64,000 bases of DNA from Sphagnum magellanicum (lineage: Eukaryota; Streptophyta; Sphagnopsida; Sphagnales; Sphagnaceae). The stretch lies in the NCBI GenBank assembly GCA_021904315.1, contig CM038918.1, positions 11,237,349-11,301,348 of the forward strand, given 5' to 3'. The translations under genes were made by a program, and so were the position numbers. Each line of letters starts with the position of its first letter. Positions within the stretch are counted from its first letter, which is position 1. The notes below the pieces were generated by a model. It was given only the letters and a program-made list of their open reading frames with translations, made no database searches and was not told the DNA's origin. Of this stretch, positions 36,299 through 48,000 are shown in pieces.

Positions 36299-36451
36299 TG
36301 TCAGATATGTCAGAAGACAAACAATGCTAATTAAATGCTACTTTGCGATAATTGTAATGGTGGATACCATTTATTTTGCCTCAAGTTGGAGCTCATTTAA
36401 GTTTCCGCCAGCATTTGGGACTGTTCATCATGTTATCACATAACACCTTGA
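36299..36451 (+). pseudogene. PHD finger at the polyprotein C-terminus
   Basis: Reads CQICQKTNNAN, stop, MLLCDNCNGGYHLFCLKLEL, stop, VSASIWDCSSCYHITP, stop. Spacing C-x2-C, C-x2-C, H-x2-C, W-x-C-x2-C is the C4HC3 signature of PHD fingers, which usually read methylation or the free N-terminus of histone H3. All eight ligands and the pre-Cys Trp are kept. The TGA stop (36449-36451) lies ~37 bp before the polypurine tract, so the finger is the natural end of the polyprotein, taking the place chromodomains hold in chromoviruses. Confidence 0.88.
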
Positions 36452-36487
36452 TTTCTACTTAGACCATGTCACACTTTTCCCAGTTCA

Positions 36488-36502
36488 GGTTTGGGGGGGG
36501 GA
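36488..36502 (+). other. Polypurine tract of the methyltransferase retroelement
   Basis: GGTTTGGGGGGGGGA lies shortly after the last stop codon, marking where the 3' LTR should begin (about 36503-36506). Confidence 0.65.
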
Positions 36503-36800
36503 TAATGAGAATTTCATTTCAGCCTCCTCTTGTGCATTGTATATATATGTGCGTGCATCTCTTTTTGGTTGATTAATTTCTACCTTTGACTAGTTTTAAT
36601 TTTTTTGTTTAATAGAATTTACTTTGGATTTACACCCTTATGACACCAAACATCATGACACTACACGTCACGACAATGTAGAACTGCTCCTAGAAGCAAA
36701 AGGCATCATAGTCCATAGTCCATTTGTGTGGTGGGCTCAACGTACCAAATTAATGGCAATGTATCAGATTTAAACTCCACCAAATCCACAAAATGTTAAA
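36503..36800 (+). repeat. Presumed 3' LTR start, truncated
   Basis: AT-rich sequence after the polypurine tract. A TG candidate start lies at 36506. No matching 5' copy was recognised, and the hAT-like remnant begins by about 36800. Confidence 0.3.
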
Positions 36801-36801
36801 A

Positions 36802-38251
36802 CTAGTCATGTGAAAAATGGCGTTCAAGGTCCACATAGAGGTTGTACAGATCAACTTGAGTCAGCTTCACAACTACCACAAAATCACAAATGAAAGAATT
36901 TTTATTTTGAGCAAGTTTGCTCAAGTTTTGCACTACTTCCAACATAGGCAACACAAAAGTTAGTCCCATCATTGTTTCCACATCACAAAGTAATTCATAG
37001 TTAATGGCAATAACAAGATTAGTAGGAAGACCTTTAGACATTTTCATAACAATAGACTTATATTCAAATACCAATATTTTAAAAAGGGCTAACATTGAGA
37101 TCCATCAAGTTTAGATGTTTTTCAAAATCTTCAAGCCCCTTGAATCAATTACCTCAACCAATTTTGTGCATTCCAAATGCCTTTTCGGGGACTAGTTGTA
37201 GCAAGTGTACATAAAAGAAAACAAACCTTCAATCTATGCATGATAAAGGGATGATAAAGTTTGGACATCAAGATTACACCAGTGTGCCATAGAATGAATC
37301 CCTACAACAAAAGGATAGTGCTTGCTATCCAATTGGATAGTCACATCGATTTTCAAGCCTTGAAATATTGTTACTTTGTTAGCAATATCAATTTTTGACA
37401 TCCCACCAAAAATAACAAGAGAACAAATAATTACAAAAGTGAGGGTGTTAGATGTACCTTTATTGACAATTCTTTTCAAATTCAAAAGAATTGACACCTT
37501 GCACTAATTTTCAACAATATATACATGAAAAAAATCCAATAATAGTTGTTTAAAATGGTGACCTTGTCACAACTAATTGAAATGAATCTAGCCTATTGGA
37601 CCAACAACATAGTTTGTTTCGAAATAACATTATCCATGGTAGTAGCCATACCCCAACCAATTGAATTTGTCTAGTGTTTCCTAAGCGTATGGTGTACTTT
37701 CAAAAAATCAAACAAACCTTTCATATGTTCAAAATTGGTCATGGGTTTGCCATGTTTCAAAAGATGAAAAATTGCCACAAATTGGATATATATATATATA
37801 TTTCTACATTCCCAACCCTAAACCACCAACTTTGCAATAGCATTTAGACCCCAACTAACATAAGCCCTTTCATTTCTTTAGTGTTGGTTATCATTGTTAA
37901 TATAAGACCCATTAGCCATACTCCTAGACAATAAATTAATGATTTCCTTTTTCTTGCATGTTTATGCAAACCATGTAACTTAGGGTTTAAAATTTTGTCC
38001 TTATTTTCAACCAAATAACAAACCTTGTAGTGCACCATGTGAGTCTTGCTTACAAGATCTACCACAAGTTCAGCCCAAGGAAATTGGGTAGCCCATTCTT
38101 CTTTGAACACCCTTGTAATCTTTGCTTCTTTCTTTCTCTTTTTGGTTGGTTTCTCATAAGCAGGACCTTGAGTACCAGAAGTAGGACTTTGAATATTAAA
38201 AGCACCTCTGCTTGAAGAACTACACAAACTAGCAGAATTTGCAGCATTCAA
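36802..38251 (-). pseudogene. hAT-like transposase remnant with BED-like zinc finger
   Basis: On the minus strand, 38251-37844 begins with a Ser-rich leader and basic KPTKKRKKEAKI, then RVFKEEWATQFPWAELVVD, CYLVENKDKILNPKLHGLHK and HARKRK: a BED-like finger of plant hAT-type proteins (a Tyr replaces the first Cys of the pair region). Further on, 37497-37234 reads LDSKHYPFVVGIHSMAHW and CNLDVQTL, the H-C-x-A-H-x-x-N-L-like hAT block. After stops, ILKN-x-x-T-x-WISML (37084-37125) matches the T-R-W block, followed by LLCDVETMMGLTFVLPMLE. Frames are broken in several places. Confidence 0.65.
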
Positions 38252-39884
38252 AGTGCTTTGGAATTCAATAGAGCTTATAACACCAAGGTGCCTTGGAGTT
38301 CAAGAGAGCTTGCAACACCTAAGGTGCCCATTTCGACAAAATCTAAATCACCAAGGTTCAATGCATTAGTGGGGTCACATGGCACATGTGGTCCATGGGC
38401 GTTGCCTAATTCACTCGATGATGCAGAATGGAAAAATGACTTTGTAAATTGGACGATCTAGCACTAGACCCAAACCTAGACAAAGAAGCCACGTTAGGTA
38501 AATTTGATGATGCAAAACTAGACCTTAAATCAAACTGCACATTTGCCAAAAGCAAAAAACTAGAAAAAATGAGTTTGTTTTGAAATTTGGAGGCTTCATA
38601 GACAACATTGTGTGGAGCACAAATTGTTTCATGCATAAACAAATTGAAATTGGAAAGGTGATGAATCTTTCAACCCTAAACCCTTGGATATTGAAATCTT
38701 AAAGAAGGATTGATAATGTAAACAATGTTGTCGTAAATTGCACAAGTGAATTTGAAAGTTGAGAGGCTTTTATTTTGAAAATTGCAAGTTTTTATCTTAC
38801 AAATATTTTAGGAGTCACTGGAAAAGAATCTCAATGCCATGTCCATTGTTCCAAAGTCTAGCCTTTTTTTATTGCTTGTTCAACGATCATTTAGTGCTAC
38901 CACCATTAGATCATCGATTTGCTCTCCACATAGCATCACAAGTGAAAATGTTACAACTTGCAACATTGAGCACTCAAGGAGCAACCACCTAAAACATCAA
39001 TGACCTTGAAGAGCTTTGAAGTTTGCACATTAAACCTCCACATTCCTACAAAAAAATTAATATGACTTAATAAAAGAATGTGGCGAAAACAAATGGAGGG
39101 ATAGTGTGTATGGCAACACAAGTCTCCTCCTTTTTGTTGAGTGATGGCAATGGCACCTTTTGTGCCATTATGAAGTTGGTGATGTCCAACAAAGGTAAGC
39201 ATGAAATAATGACAATGAGTTGTTTTAGGAAATGTGGTAACAATGGGTGTGTACCTTGCAACGCAAACAGTGATGGATCCACGCCATGCATTGCTTGAGT
39301 GGCATCATGTGCTTCATTAAGGTCAAAATATGGCGATTTATTTTTAAATCCATTTTTTTCCAAAAGGCCTTTCACTAGCCCTTTTTTTTCATTTTGGCAA
39401 ATTTTCGCCACAAAAAAAAACGTTGATGTGGGGTGAGCCAATTTAGTTTTTTTTATTTGAAATCACACCATTTTTTTGTGTTGTGTTTGTTTTTCAATTT
39501 TTCATGTGAGTTTGACAATGTGACATAATTATTATCTTTTAATTATGATCAAATATTTCTTGAAATAATTAAAGTTGGTGCCACTATTAGATTGAAACAA
39601 TGAAAAAATTGCTTGTGAATTTTTAGATAGGATCTTTAATAGGTTTAATGCTCCAACCAAAGTATTTACCAACCAAGGGACATATTATATGTGGGAAGTT
39701 CCAAAAGTTGTGTGAGAAAACACTAATAAATCATTATGCAATCTCAAAAAACCATAATGAGGTAAACAAATTAATTGAATGAATGGTGTAAATTTGGTGA
39801 AATAAAGCTTGTGAAAACATGAGCTTCAAAATGACCATACTATATATTGGGATTTACAACTACCATGTTTAATTATAGGGTATA
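38252..39884. other. Intergenic, no gene recognised
   Basis: Short frames on both strands (for example 39067-39441 minus, 124 residues) have no recognisable domain. The first 400 bp (GGTGCCTTGGAGTTCAAGAG at about 38287; similar phrase near 38260) may be part of the hAT-like element. Confidence 0.45.
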
Positions 39885-40834
39885 TGTCACAACCCTAGCC
39901 TTGGGTTTGCGACCAAGGCAAGGGCTTGCGAAGGTGCAGGCCAAGAGTGAGCCTGAAAGTCACATTTCATGCTTTCGGGAGTGTAAGAGAATGTGAAAGA
40001 ATGAATCCCCACACTCCTAAATGAACTCCCACTTTGGAAGTTGGAGTCATAATGGACTCCCGAATCTTCAGAGGGAAATTGCAAGCGTCAAAACTTATTG
40101 GATTGAGAAGTTCCTTGTATCATTAGAAAGCTCTTAACACTTTGGGAGTTGGAGTCACAATGGACTTCCGAATCTTCAAAAGGCGATTGTAGGGGTAAAA
40201 ACTTATTGGATTGAAAAGTTACTTATATCATTGGAAAACTCTTAGAACGTAGATGTCTAAATGGGGTCGCATGACCCATTTGGACACTTAAAACACAAGT
40301 ATGGCCAAAAGAAGGGCTGAAAGTCAAATTACCAATTGCTCCGATTTCTTTGCGTGCAGGTGACATGCCATATATCATTGGAAAGATCTTGACAAGGGCT
40401 ACAACTTTGCTTTAGATCTCATCTCAATCGAAGGTCTTCGGGTAAAATTATGGGCTCCCAAAGTCGCGAGAGTTTCAACTTTGGGAGAGTCCCGGGACAA
40501 AATGACATTTGGGTGTTAGTCCTGTGGCTAGGCATAAAGTATACTATAAGGGGGAAGGTGGTGACTTTCCTCAAGTCCGGGCCAGGGTGAGTCTTGTGGG
40601 TCCGTGTTTGCTCGTGGCTTGTCCATGCACCAAAATGCTCTAATTATGCACTAACCAACTTGTTGTTTGGTTTGTGAGAGTAATTGAATTACTTGTCAAT
40701 CCTCCTAGTCCCATTTTGGAGTTCCAACACGCCCCTTTACCCTCAAAGTGTTGTGAGCCTCAACTCCTTTTCCTTCCGTTGTCTTCACCTTTGGACTCGT
40801 AGTTGAATCCATCAAGGAGCTTGGGGGTGTGTCA
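39885..40834 (+). repeat. Solo LTR, chromovirus family, with GTATA target duplications
   Basis: 950 bp from TGTCACAACCC to GGGTGTGTCA. It is flanked by GTATA on both sides (39880-39884 and 40835-40839), a perfect 5-bp target duplication that fixes both ends. It aligns along its length with the LTR at 595-1502. It contains an internal ~108-bp tandem duplication (CACTTTGG... at 40030 and 40138), absent from the other two copies. Formed by recombination between the two LTRs of a former full element. Confidence 0.93.
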
Positions 40835-43824
40835 GTATAGGTTTGGTTAACAAACTTATCTTGAATTGTTTTCATTATATTTTTTATTGTTTGGTTGTGA
40901 GTTCAAATTAGTAACTTCAATTTGATGAGATGCGATGATAATAATCAATTTGAATGATTTAAATGTGTGATTTTAGGCAAGTGTGATCAATGAATAATTT
41001 TGTTTCAATGTGCAATTCAAATACATATGAAATTTTTGGCAATTATTTAGATTAAAATATGTTATGTTATATTTTATTTGAAGAGGTAGTTATTAGCCTT
41101 GAGTTCATGAATTCAAAATGAAAGATTACATGTATAAAAAAAACAATATTAACTACATTGCATGTGTGAAAGGTGTTACATTCTCAAAGATTGTTGTTAG
41201 AAGGTTAAGATGGTCAAACATGGAAAGACCACATGCAGATGTCATTTTCCTAATGTGAATGGCTAAATTGATTCATCTTCGGTTTTTTTTCATGTTGACT
41301 TGTGGTGTATGTTATGTGGGTAATTTCCAAGGACAACCATTATGTTGATTTGTAATCGATGTTCCAAAGGTTGACATATGGGATGTTTGTTTCCACTATT
41401 GGAATAAATATTAGTCAAAAATAGTTTTACCCTTAATGAAAAAAATAAATTAAAAAACTTATGTAGTTAAATATAATAGGGAGTATCCTAAATTTTTATC
41501 CATGATGATTCATAATTAACTAAAGATTTGGGGGATTGTAATTAAACAATTATTGATAAGGCCATGTTTACACCTGGCCTATTAGTCTTTTAACGTTACA
41601 TCATAAACTTACCAATTTTCATAAGTTTGTACAAATTTCATGCCAAATCTAATTTTTATAAGTTCATATAAAAATTGCATGAATTTCATGTTATGTTAAT
41701 ATGAACAATATTTGTACGTATTCAATATGTTAAATATTTAAATGGAAAAGACATTATTTTTTAATGACATACATGAATGTTCATTTTTAATACAAAAAAT
41801 ACATGGTTTTATGCAAAATTATGTCATGATAATTGCATAGATTTAGTTAAAATGTAAATTGTACATACTTCATCAAAACATCATAAGTGGAAAGACACAT
41901 CATTTGGACAAAAATTATATGTATAAGATTTTTTTGTGCCATTTTATATTTTGAAGCTCACGAATTTTGCACGGACATGTTTGTTTTATAATTTTTGCAC
42001 CAATTTCATGATATTGAAAGGTTATGATGTAGTTTTAAATGTTCTTTAAATTTTTATTATATCAATAAATGCACCCACACATTATATTAAACACAATAAA
42101 ATGGCTTTGGGCTTGTGATTGCTAAAAAGTCAAAAAAATTAATAAAAATTTGTTCCAACAAAAGAAGATTAAAAATTTAAACATATTTTAAAAAATTGAC
42201 AAAAAAAACTCAAAAAAAAAAAAAAATCTATTTGCTTGATAACTTATTGTTTGGCCTTGGTGGCATCAAACCATGTTTAAGTTAAAACTAGTGTGAACCC
42301 TGTGCATAATGCACAGGTGTGTTATTTCAACAATGTTTGGTTGATATTTTTGGTTTTTAAAAAAAAACTTTTCTTTTCAAACAACTGTCTGTGGCCACTG
42401 TCCGTCCGGAATCACTATCACAGACAGACCAAGTGAATTAACATATATGATTTATAATTTGTGATTGTTGAATTGTTGGTGTTATTGTTGCACCACTAAC
42501 ACTAACCTTTCATGTCAAGAAATTCCTTGAAGATGTAAACTCCTTAGTAGAAATCCTATAACCTCATCTTCTGGGACTACACAACTTCCCCCCCTCCAAA
42601 ATAAAATTAGTTTTCGCAATTTTATAAGCAAATATAAATATAACAAACACAAAAAATTTATGCAAGGTATGCTTGTAGTTGGGCAACTTGGTTTTTATGT
42701 CATTGTTGTAATAATTGTGCTATTATTGAATTGTTAATCTTATAACCAATGTTTTACAATGCCACCAAACAAGATTCGGTACGTAATGATTTTCTCCAAT
42801 GCTTCTCTATGTCATTCCCAAAATCTCGAATAGTTGATAAAACCAAAATTTGAAATGAATGAATAAACTTTCTTGATTTGTGAGCTCTTTGTTTTGTATA
42901 ACTACAAGTGTTGTTGTGGCTTACTTTGAACTTACAATAAATTGTTTTTGTTACTCATATTGTTGTTGTTTCAATGCATGTTGTTAATAATGAACATACT
43001 TAAACTATGAAAATTACAACCATCGCGTTGGTGCAATCATGTAGCATTGCTTTTATTTAATGGGTTGTTATCTTTGTTTTTGTTAGAAATTATTAACCTT
43101 ACTTTGCACATTGCTTACTCTAACCACATTTGGTAGTGTTAATGTTCCAATGTTTTGCAACAAGATCAAGAAGATGATGTTAAAGCAAGCATGATTGAAA
43201 TTTCAATTGCAGAAGAACAAACGCTTGCATATATATTCGTGCTTCGATCAACGATACAAGCACAAAGTAAACAACATGAACAAAGCATAAAAATGAACAC
43301 AAATCATTTACCTTATGTGATGACTTTCAATCATCATTACTAATGAAATATTTTTTAATTTTCTATGCACTACAAGAGAATGTGGTTTTTTTCACACAAA
43401 AAATTGTCACTCGTGGCACATGTTTTAGATAAACTTTTTGGTTTCATTCATTACAATGTACAATATGTAACATTTATTATGACATACATTACATTAAAAT
43501 TATGATTTCATATTAAGTTATGGCACATAGAAACATCTTAAAACTTAACATCTTAGGGAAAAAAAGAAGGTTGAAAAAAACTCGAAAAAAGGAAAAAAAA
43601 TCGCCACTAAGGTAAAATTTAAAAAATGGAAAGAAAAAGCATGAAGACCTGTCCTCTAAAATTTTCCCCCCAAAAAAAATTAAAATATAAAATTGAATAG
43701 GTACAATTATATTAATTATTCATAATTTTCAAGTTGTTTTCCAAAGCAAAATTGAACTGGGCTGATTCTCATAGGCGGAATTGGCAAGGGTGACGGATTC
43801 TGGCATAGGTACTCATGGAATCAG
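40835..43824. other. AT-rich intergenic DNA
   Basis: No gene recognised. A palindrome CTGTGCATAATGCACAG occurs at 42300. CACTACAAGAGAATGTGG at 43369 looks like a CACTA-type terminus, but no partner end was found. Confidence 0.45.
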
Positions 43825-44170
43825 CTCAGTATATACTCAAAATTACTTACCTATGGCGAGTTTGATTGAGAATGTACATATACGGTGTACATATACGCTT
43901 TCTCGCACCCCTGAAATACACTAGCGTTGTGCTCAAGGCGCACACACACACTCTCTCTCTCTCAGAGCCTTTTAGGGTTTAGTGCTTGGTTTTCCCTCAG
44001 TATATACGTATATACTACTCAGAATTACAATACCTACGTAGAGTTTGGTTCGGTATATACTCAGAGTGTACATATACTGTATACATATACCCCTTCGTCC
44101 ACCCCCAAAACACCAGCTCTTGCGCTCAAGACTGTAAATACTCTCGTTGGAAGCTTTTTAGGGTTTGGTG
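43825..44170 (+). promoter_or_regulatory. Duplicated promoter/leader block of SEC24 with two telo-boxes
   Basis: CTCAGTATATAC at 43825 recurs at 43996 (period 171 bp). Each copy has the same order: ATATACT-rich text, TTACNNACCTA/CAATACCTA, GAGTTTGNTT, GTACATATAC twice, C-rich ACCCC, then GC/GCTCAAG and TTTAGGGTTT-GTGCT. The last is the telo-box (TTTAGGGTTT; 43971-43980 and 44157-44166), often found near transcription starts of plant housekeeping genes. Copy one also has (CA)n(CT)n at 43941. Divergence of the copies shows the duplication is old. Confidence 0.7.
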
Positions 44171-45073
44171 CTCATCCTCACCACATCTCTTCTCTAGCTC
44201 TCGCAATCGCCATTCTCCTCGCGTCTCCTACGACGTTGTCTCTTTCGTCCTCACTTCACCAATTCCTGACCTCTCTCACCTCCGCAAAATTTGAAGCTAT
44301 CCCGCGCAGTATACTTCTTTTTCTGCAGGTAAATAGATTGTAAGTACTTGGGACAAGCAGCGACGTCGAGGATTTCGGAGCTCACAACTACTTTGTTGCA
44401 GATCGGATTGCGAATCCCTCGTGCTTGAAATAATAGGTTGGTCTTCGCTTTCTCCATTTTCCTCTTTTCTTCTTCTCTCTCTTGGTGGATGTGACTGAAT
44501 TTCCTGCTGTATTGCGTTTTTGGTCTGTGTATGTTTGGCGGGCTCCGTTTTCTTATTGTAGCGCTTGGGGCGATGGTTTCGTAATGTATCTCCGGAGAAG
44601 CGTTCTTTGGTGAGCATGGTCCTTGGGATCTTCTTGCCGGCAATCTATATTTGAGAGACTCTTTTGTTTTTGGGGTTTCAAGGATCTATTGTACTCTCTT
44701 GCTGCACTGGTTCTTTGTCTTCGAGCTTCTAATTGTCTTGGACTTCTGTGCTGTATTCCTGTTTTTGTCTTTATTCCTTTTTTCCTTAATGTAGGAAGAA
44801 TGAATGAGTGAGTGAGCTTGCTAAATGGCAGGGTTGGGAATCAAGGAGACGGATCAGGTCTCAAGACAGTAAGTAGATCTGGCAATTTTTGTTCTCAAAG
44901 CTCCATCAGCAAAATTACATCAACCAGGGACAACAAATTACCAATCTTCGAAAACAGAGCTTGGATTCCTTTTTATGCTTGGTGTCCAATGAGCAGCTGA
45001 AGCAGCACATTCTGCTAGAAAATCACAATTGACTAAGTAGCCGCCTTGGAGGCTTTCATTCACTTTTGCACAC
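44171..45073 (+). other. SEC24 5' leader region, probably with intron(s)
   Basis: Pyrimidine-rich, GC-higher sequence between the promoter block and the start codon. Splice-donor-like sites occur (TGCAG/GTAAAT at 44327) and an acceptor-like TAATGTAG at 44790, so a 5' UTR intron is likely, but exact boundaries are not decided. No convincing conserved upstream ORF. Confidence 0.4.
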
Positions 45074-48000
45074 ATGGGGAGAGAGGGAGAATGGTCAGCC
45101 CCTCCTGGAGCTCAAGTGTATGCTGCTGTCCCACCTATGAAACCCTATCAGGAAATGCAGCATCCACCAGGAAATGCAAGAGGTCCTCCGCCACAATTTG
45201 CTAGACTTCCTCAAATTGGGGGACCTTTGCAGGGTGGCTCTGTAGCTCCTCCTCCGCAGTTCTCTGGTGCCGCTCAATTTTCTGGAGCTGGAGGTGCTCA
45301 GTCTTCAAGTGGAGCAGGAGGTTCAACCTTTGCAGCTCCTCCTAATGCAGGTCCTCCAGGTTCGGGACATAACTATGGAGCTGCAACTCCCCAACTTGGC
45401 ATGGCATTCCGACCTCCACCAGCATCCACCATGGCACGAGGACCACCAGGCCCACCTCCAGGTTAGTAATGTTCTACAGAAAAGACTCAGTGTTCTCCTC
45501 TAATAATGACGCTTTCTTGCAATTAGCTGCTAGTATTGAGACCAGTGGTCATACCTGCTTGACACATATCAATATAGTCCACCAATGACCATCTGGGATT
45601 CGGATTCTGTTTCAGATTTTAGGATGCAAGCTTACAAACAGAAAGACAGGTTGAAGGATCAAATTTGCTTGTCCATTTTTCATGGGAGATTGTATTGTTA
45701 CTGTACATACCTGATGTCTGACAAGCCTACTTATCAGACAACTCAGCCGCAGTAAAGCTCTGATTGAAGAGAAATTTTTGTCACATTCAGGGAGTTTGGA
45801 GATTTGACTAATTTGGATTTCCCAGCTCAAGTTCTTATAATCTTTCCTTAACCCTCCTGGGGTTTGTTGAGCAGTATTTTGTCCCTGCATGTTAGGAGCT
45901 TGAAGGGTTTAATTCAAAAACAGGAAACTCTAAAACTGAAGTTGTGGGTTACTGACTGAGATATGCACCATACGTCCTCAAAAGATCAGACTCTAAACAT
46001 TCTCAACCTTGTTTCTCTCTTGTCTTCCTTTTTTTCCCTTGTTTTTTTTTGTTCTTTTGTTCTTTCTTTTGTAGTTGCTCTTTCTTCTTGTTGTCCTTCA
46101 TGATCTCCTTCTCTTTTAAGGTTTTCTTGACCTAGGGAGCATCATTGCCGAGTATTCCTATTGCTGCCAATGCTGTGGCTGAAGCTCAGGATGTTTATGT
46201 TTGACATTGCTCTCCACCACTGCTGGAGCTGATGAAGTTAGTGGGGATGTGATGGTAGCTGGCCACTACCATGCATGGTATTGGTGAAGGTTGTTGAACA
46301 CATATGACTGTCACTGGTTTCAAACTGCTCCTCAGTTTTTCCCTTTTCTCTTAAGGGTTGGATTTCCTCCTTTCCTGTTCACTTGTAGGTTGTTGGGCTC
46401 CTTACTATTGGATCATCTCTATTCAGGTTGACTTATTATAGAGAAGTTCTTTAGCACTTATGAAGATGTTGTTTTTGGGAGGCAAGCACAGAAATTGAGG
46501 ACAGAGAGCTCTTTGATAACAGATAAGTCAGTTTCTTCTTGCCACCTTGGCTGATAGCTTGCCCACATTCTGCTCTTTGGGCCAATAAAACTGACTTTAG
46601 AGGCTTCAGCTCTCTGGGTCTGTCATGGAAACAGGCCCTTTTACAAGTTGGGCTGGGCTCAGAACAAATTGTCAGTTATTTGATTCTATTTGAGCCAGAG
46701 AGAGCAGAAGCTCTAACAACTGCCACTGAGCCAGCCAGTTGCCCTTGTTGACTGCAAATTTGCAGCTTAATTTGAGGAACTTGCATCTCTTGAGGTTTGG
46801 ACTGATAAGATTTCCAACAAACTGCTCAGCAAGAAGTGTAATTTCACAGGTGACTGCTAGGTTCTTTGGCAGCTGCACTACTTTGTCTCGTTGGTATTAG
46901 GAAAATGGTGTACTCCTTTATGTGAAGATTGGGTGCTGTTGAGTACACACAGTCTTTTTGCTTTGATGGAGGTCTTTGTCAGTTCTAAGATATGCAGGAG
47001 TGGTTTGGGATCTTCAGTGCTGCAGTGTTCTTTGTTGTTTTCAAATACAACAGTCCCTGCCTGTCCCACTGCTTTTGACGTGCTGTCCCAGCATCTGATG
47101 TAAAAAGAATTGATATGTAGTGTATTACTATTTGTAAGTGGCCTGCTTGCCATGGATCTCTTATCAGTTTTCATGAAATGGTATCTCATTGCTTGAATCA
47201 TTTCACCTCACACAAATATGCCCTTTGTAGGTTCTCATGGGCCCCCTCCAGGTGCAGCCCCTGGTGTATATGCCCCTACCAGTGGTCCATCTGGCAGACC
47301 AGCATTCTCTCAGCCACATTTGTCTCTGCCATCATCTCAGCCATCAAAGCCAGCACCAGGCCCCCCAACAGGAAGCAGTTTGTACTCACAAGGCCCTCCT
47401 CAAGGACCTCCACAAGGACCTCCACAAGGACCACCAGTGGGGTCATTTCCACAACAATTCTCTCAACAAGTTAGACCAGGAATGGGTCCTCCACGCTCCC
47501 AGTTCACTAACCAAATTGCAAGCCAGGGATCCTCACCATATATGCAGCCACCTTCACAAGTGCCTTCGCTAGCCCAACACTTGGGAGGTATGTCAGTTGG
47601 AGGACAGACAACTTTCGAGTCCTCAAGTGGCCCTCCTCCTCCTCCAAACTTCTCAGTGCCAGCTCAGCCTTCCAGTGCCTCACCTTACTCAGCTCCTCCA
47701 ACATGGCAGCCTGGGCAGAGGCGTGTGTATGCAGATGGTTACAGTGCACCACCTCCTAATGTGAGTGCTAATTCTAAACATCTTGTTGTGGCTCTAAGGA
47801 TGTTAATCTCTAAGCTTTGCATCCACAGCCCTCCTCCTTTCTCTCTCTCACAAGGCCTACTCTCTTGTATCTCACTCTCACTCTCAATGCATGAATGCCA
47901 TGTGGGTTTTAGGGCCTGTTGAGGATATGGTATTTTGCTTCCCTCCCTACATTGCTATTCCTCAACTCTTCTTGTCCTGTCCAACTGACTGTGGGTCCAT

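Larger units (their letters stand above)
26692..36503 (+). mobile_element. Ty3-type retrotransposon encoding a DNA methyltransferase and a PHD finger
   Basis: Order on the plus strand: gag with zinc knuckle (26692-27920), spacer, aspartic protease (about 31960-32270), C5-cytosine methyltransferase (about 32440-33290), reverse transcriptase (33520-34370), RNase H (34510-34930), integrase (35050-36060), PHD finger (36299-36433), stop TGA 36449-36451, polypurine tract (36488-36502). A CACTA transposon (28281-31463) splits it. RT and integrase order place it in Ty3/gypsy. Cytosine methyltransferases inside retrotransposons are known, to my knowledge, from dinoflagellates and a charophyte alga; a PHD finger after integrase in the same element is not something I recognise. 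The copy is inactive: dozens of stops and several lost catalytic residues. Confidence 0.85.

Noticed and set aside
39067-39441. 124-residue minus-strand ORF
   Set aside because: Composition and sequence look random; no homology recognised.
42300-42316. Palindrome CTGTGCATAATGCACAG, possible transposon end hairpin
   Set aside because: No paired terminus or structure around it; a single short palindrome is expected by chance in 64 kb.
43369-43400. CACTACAAGAGAATGTGG resembling a CACTA terminus
   Set aside because: No matching inverted end or target duplication found between here and the SEC24 promoter; one 5-base match plus context is too little.
44251-44643. 130- and 106-residue minus-strand frames across the SEC24 leader
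   Set aside because: Antisense to the leader; rich in Arg/Lys because the leader is pyrimidine-rich; no domain.
47237-47572. Open frame overlapping SEC24 exon 2
   Set aside because: Shadow of the repetitive Pro/Gln-rich coding sequence in another frame.
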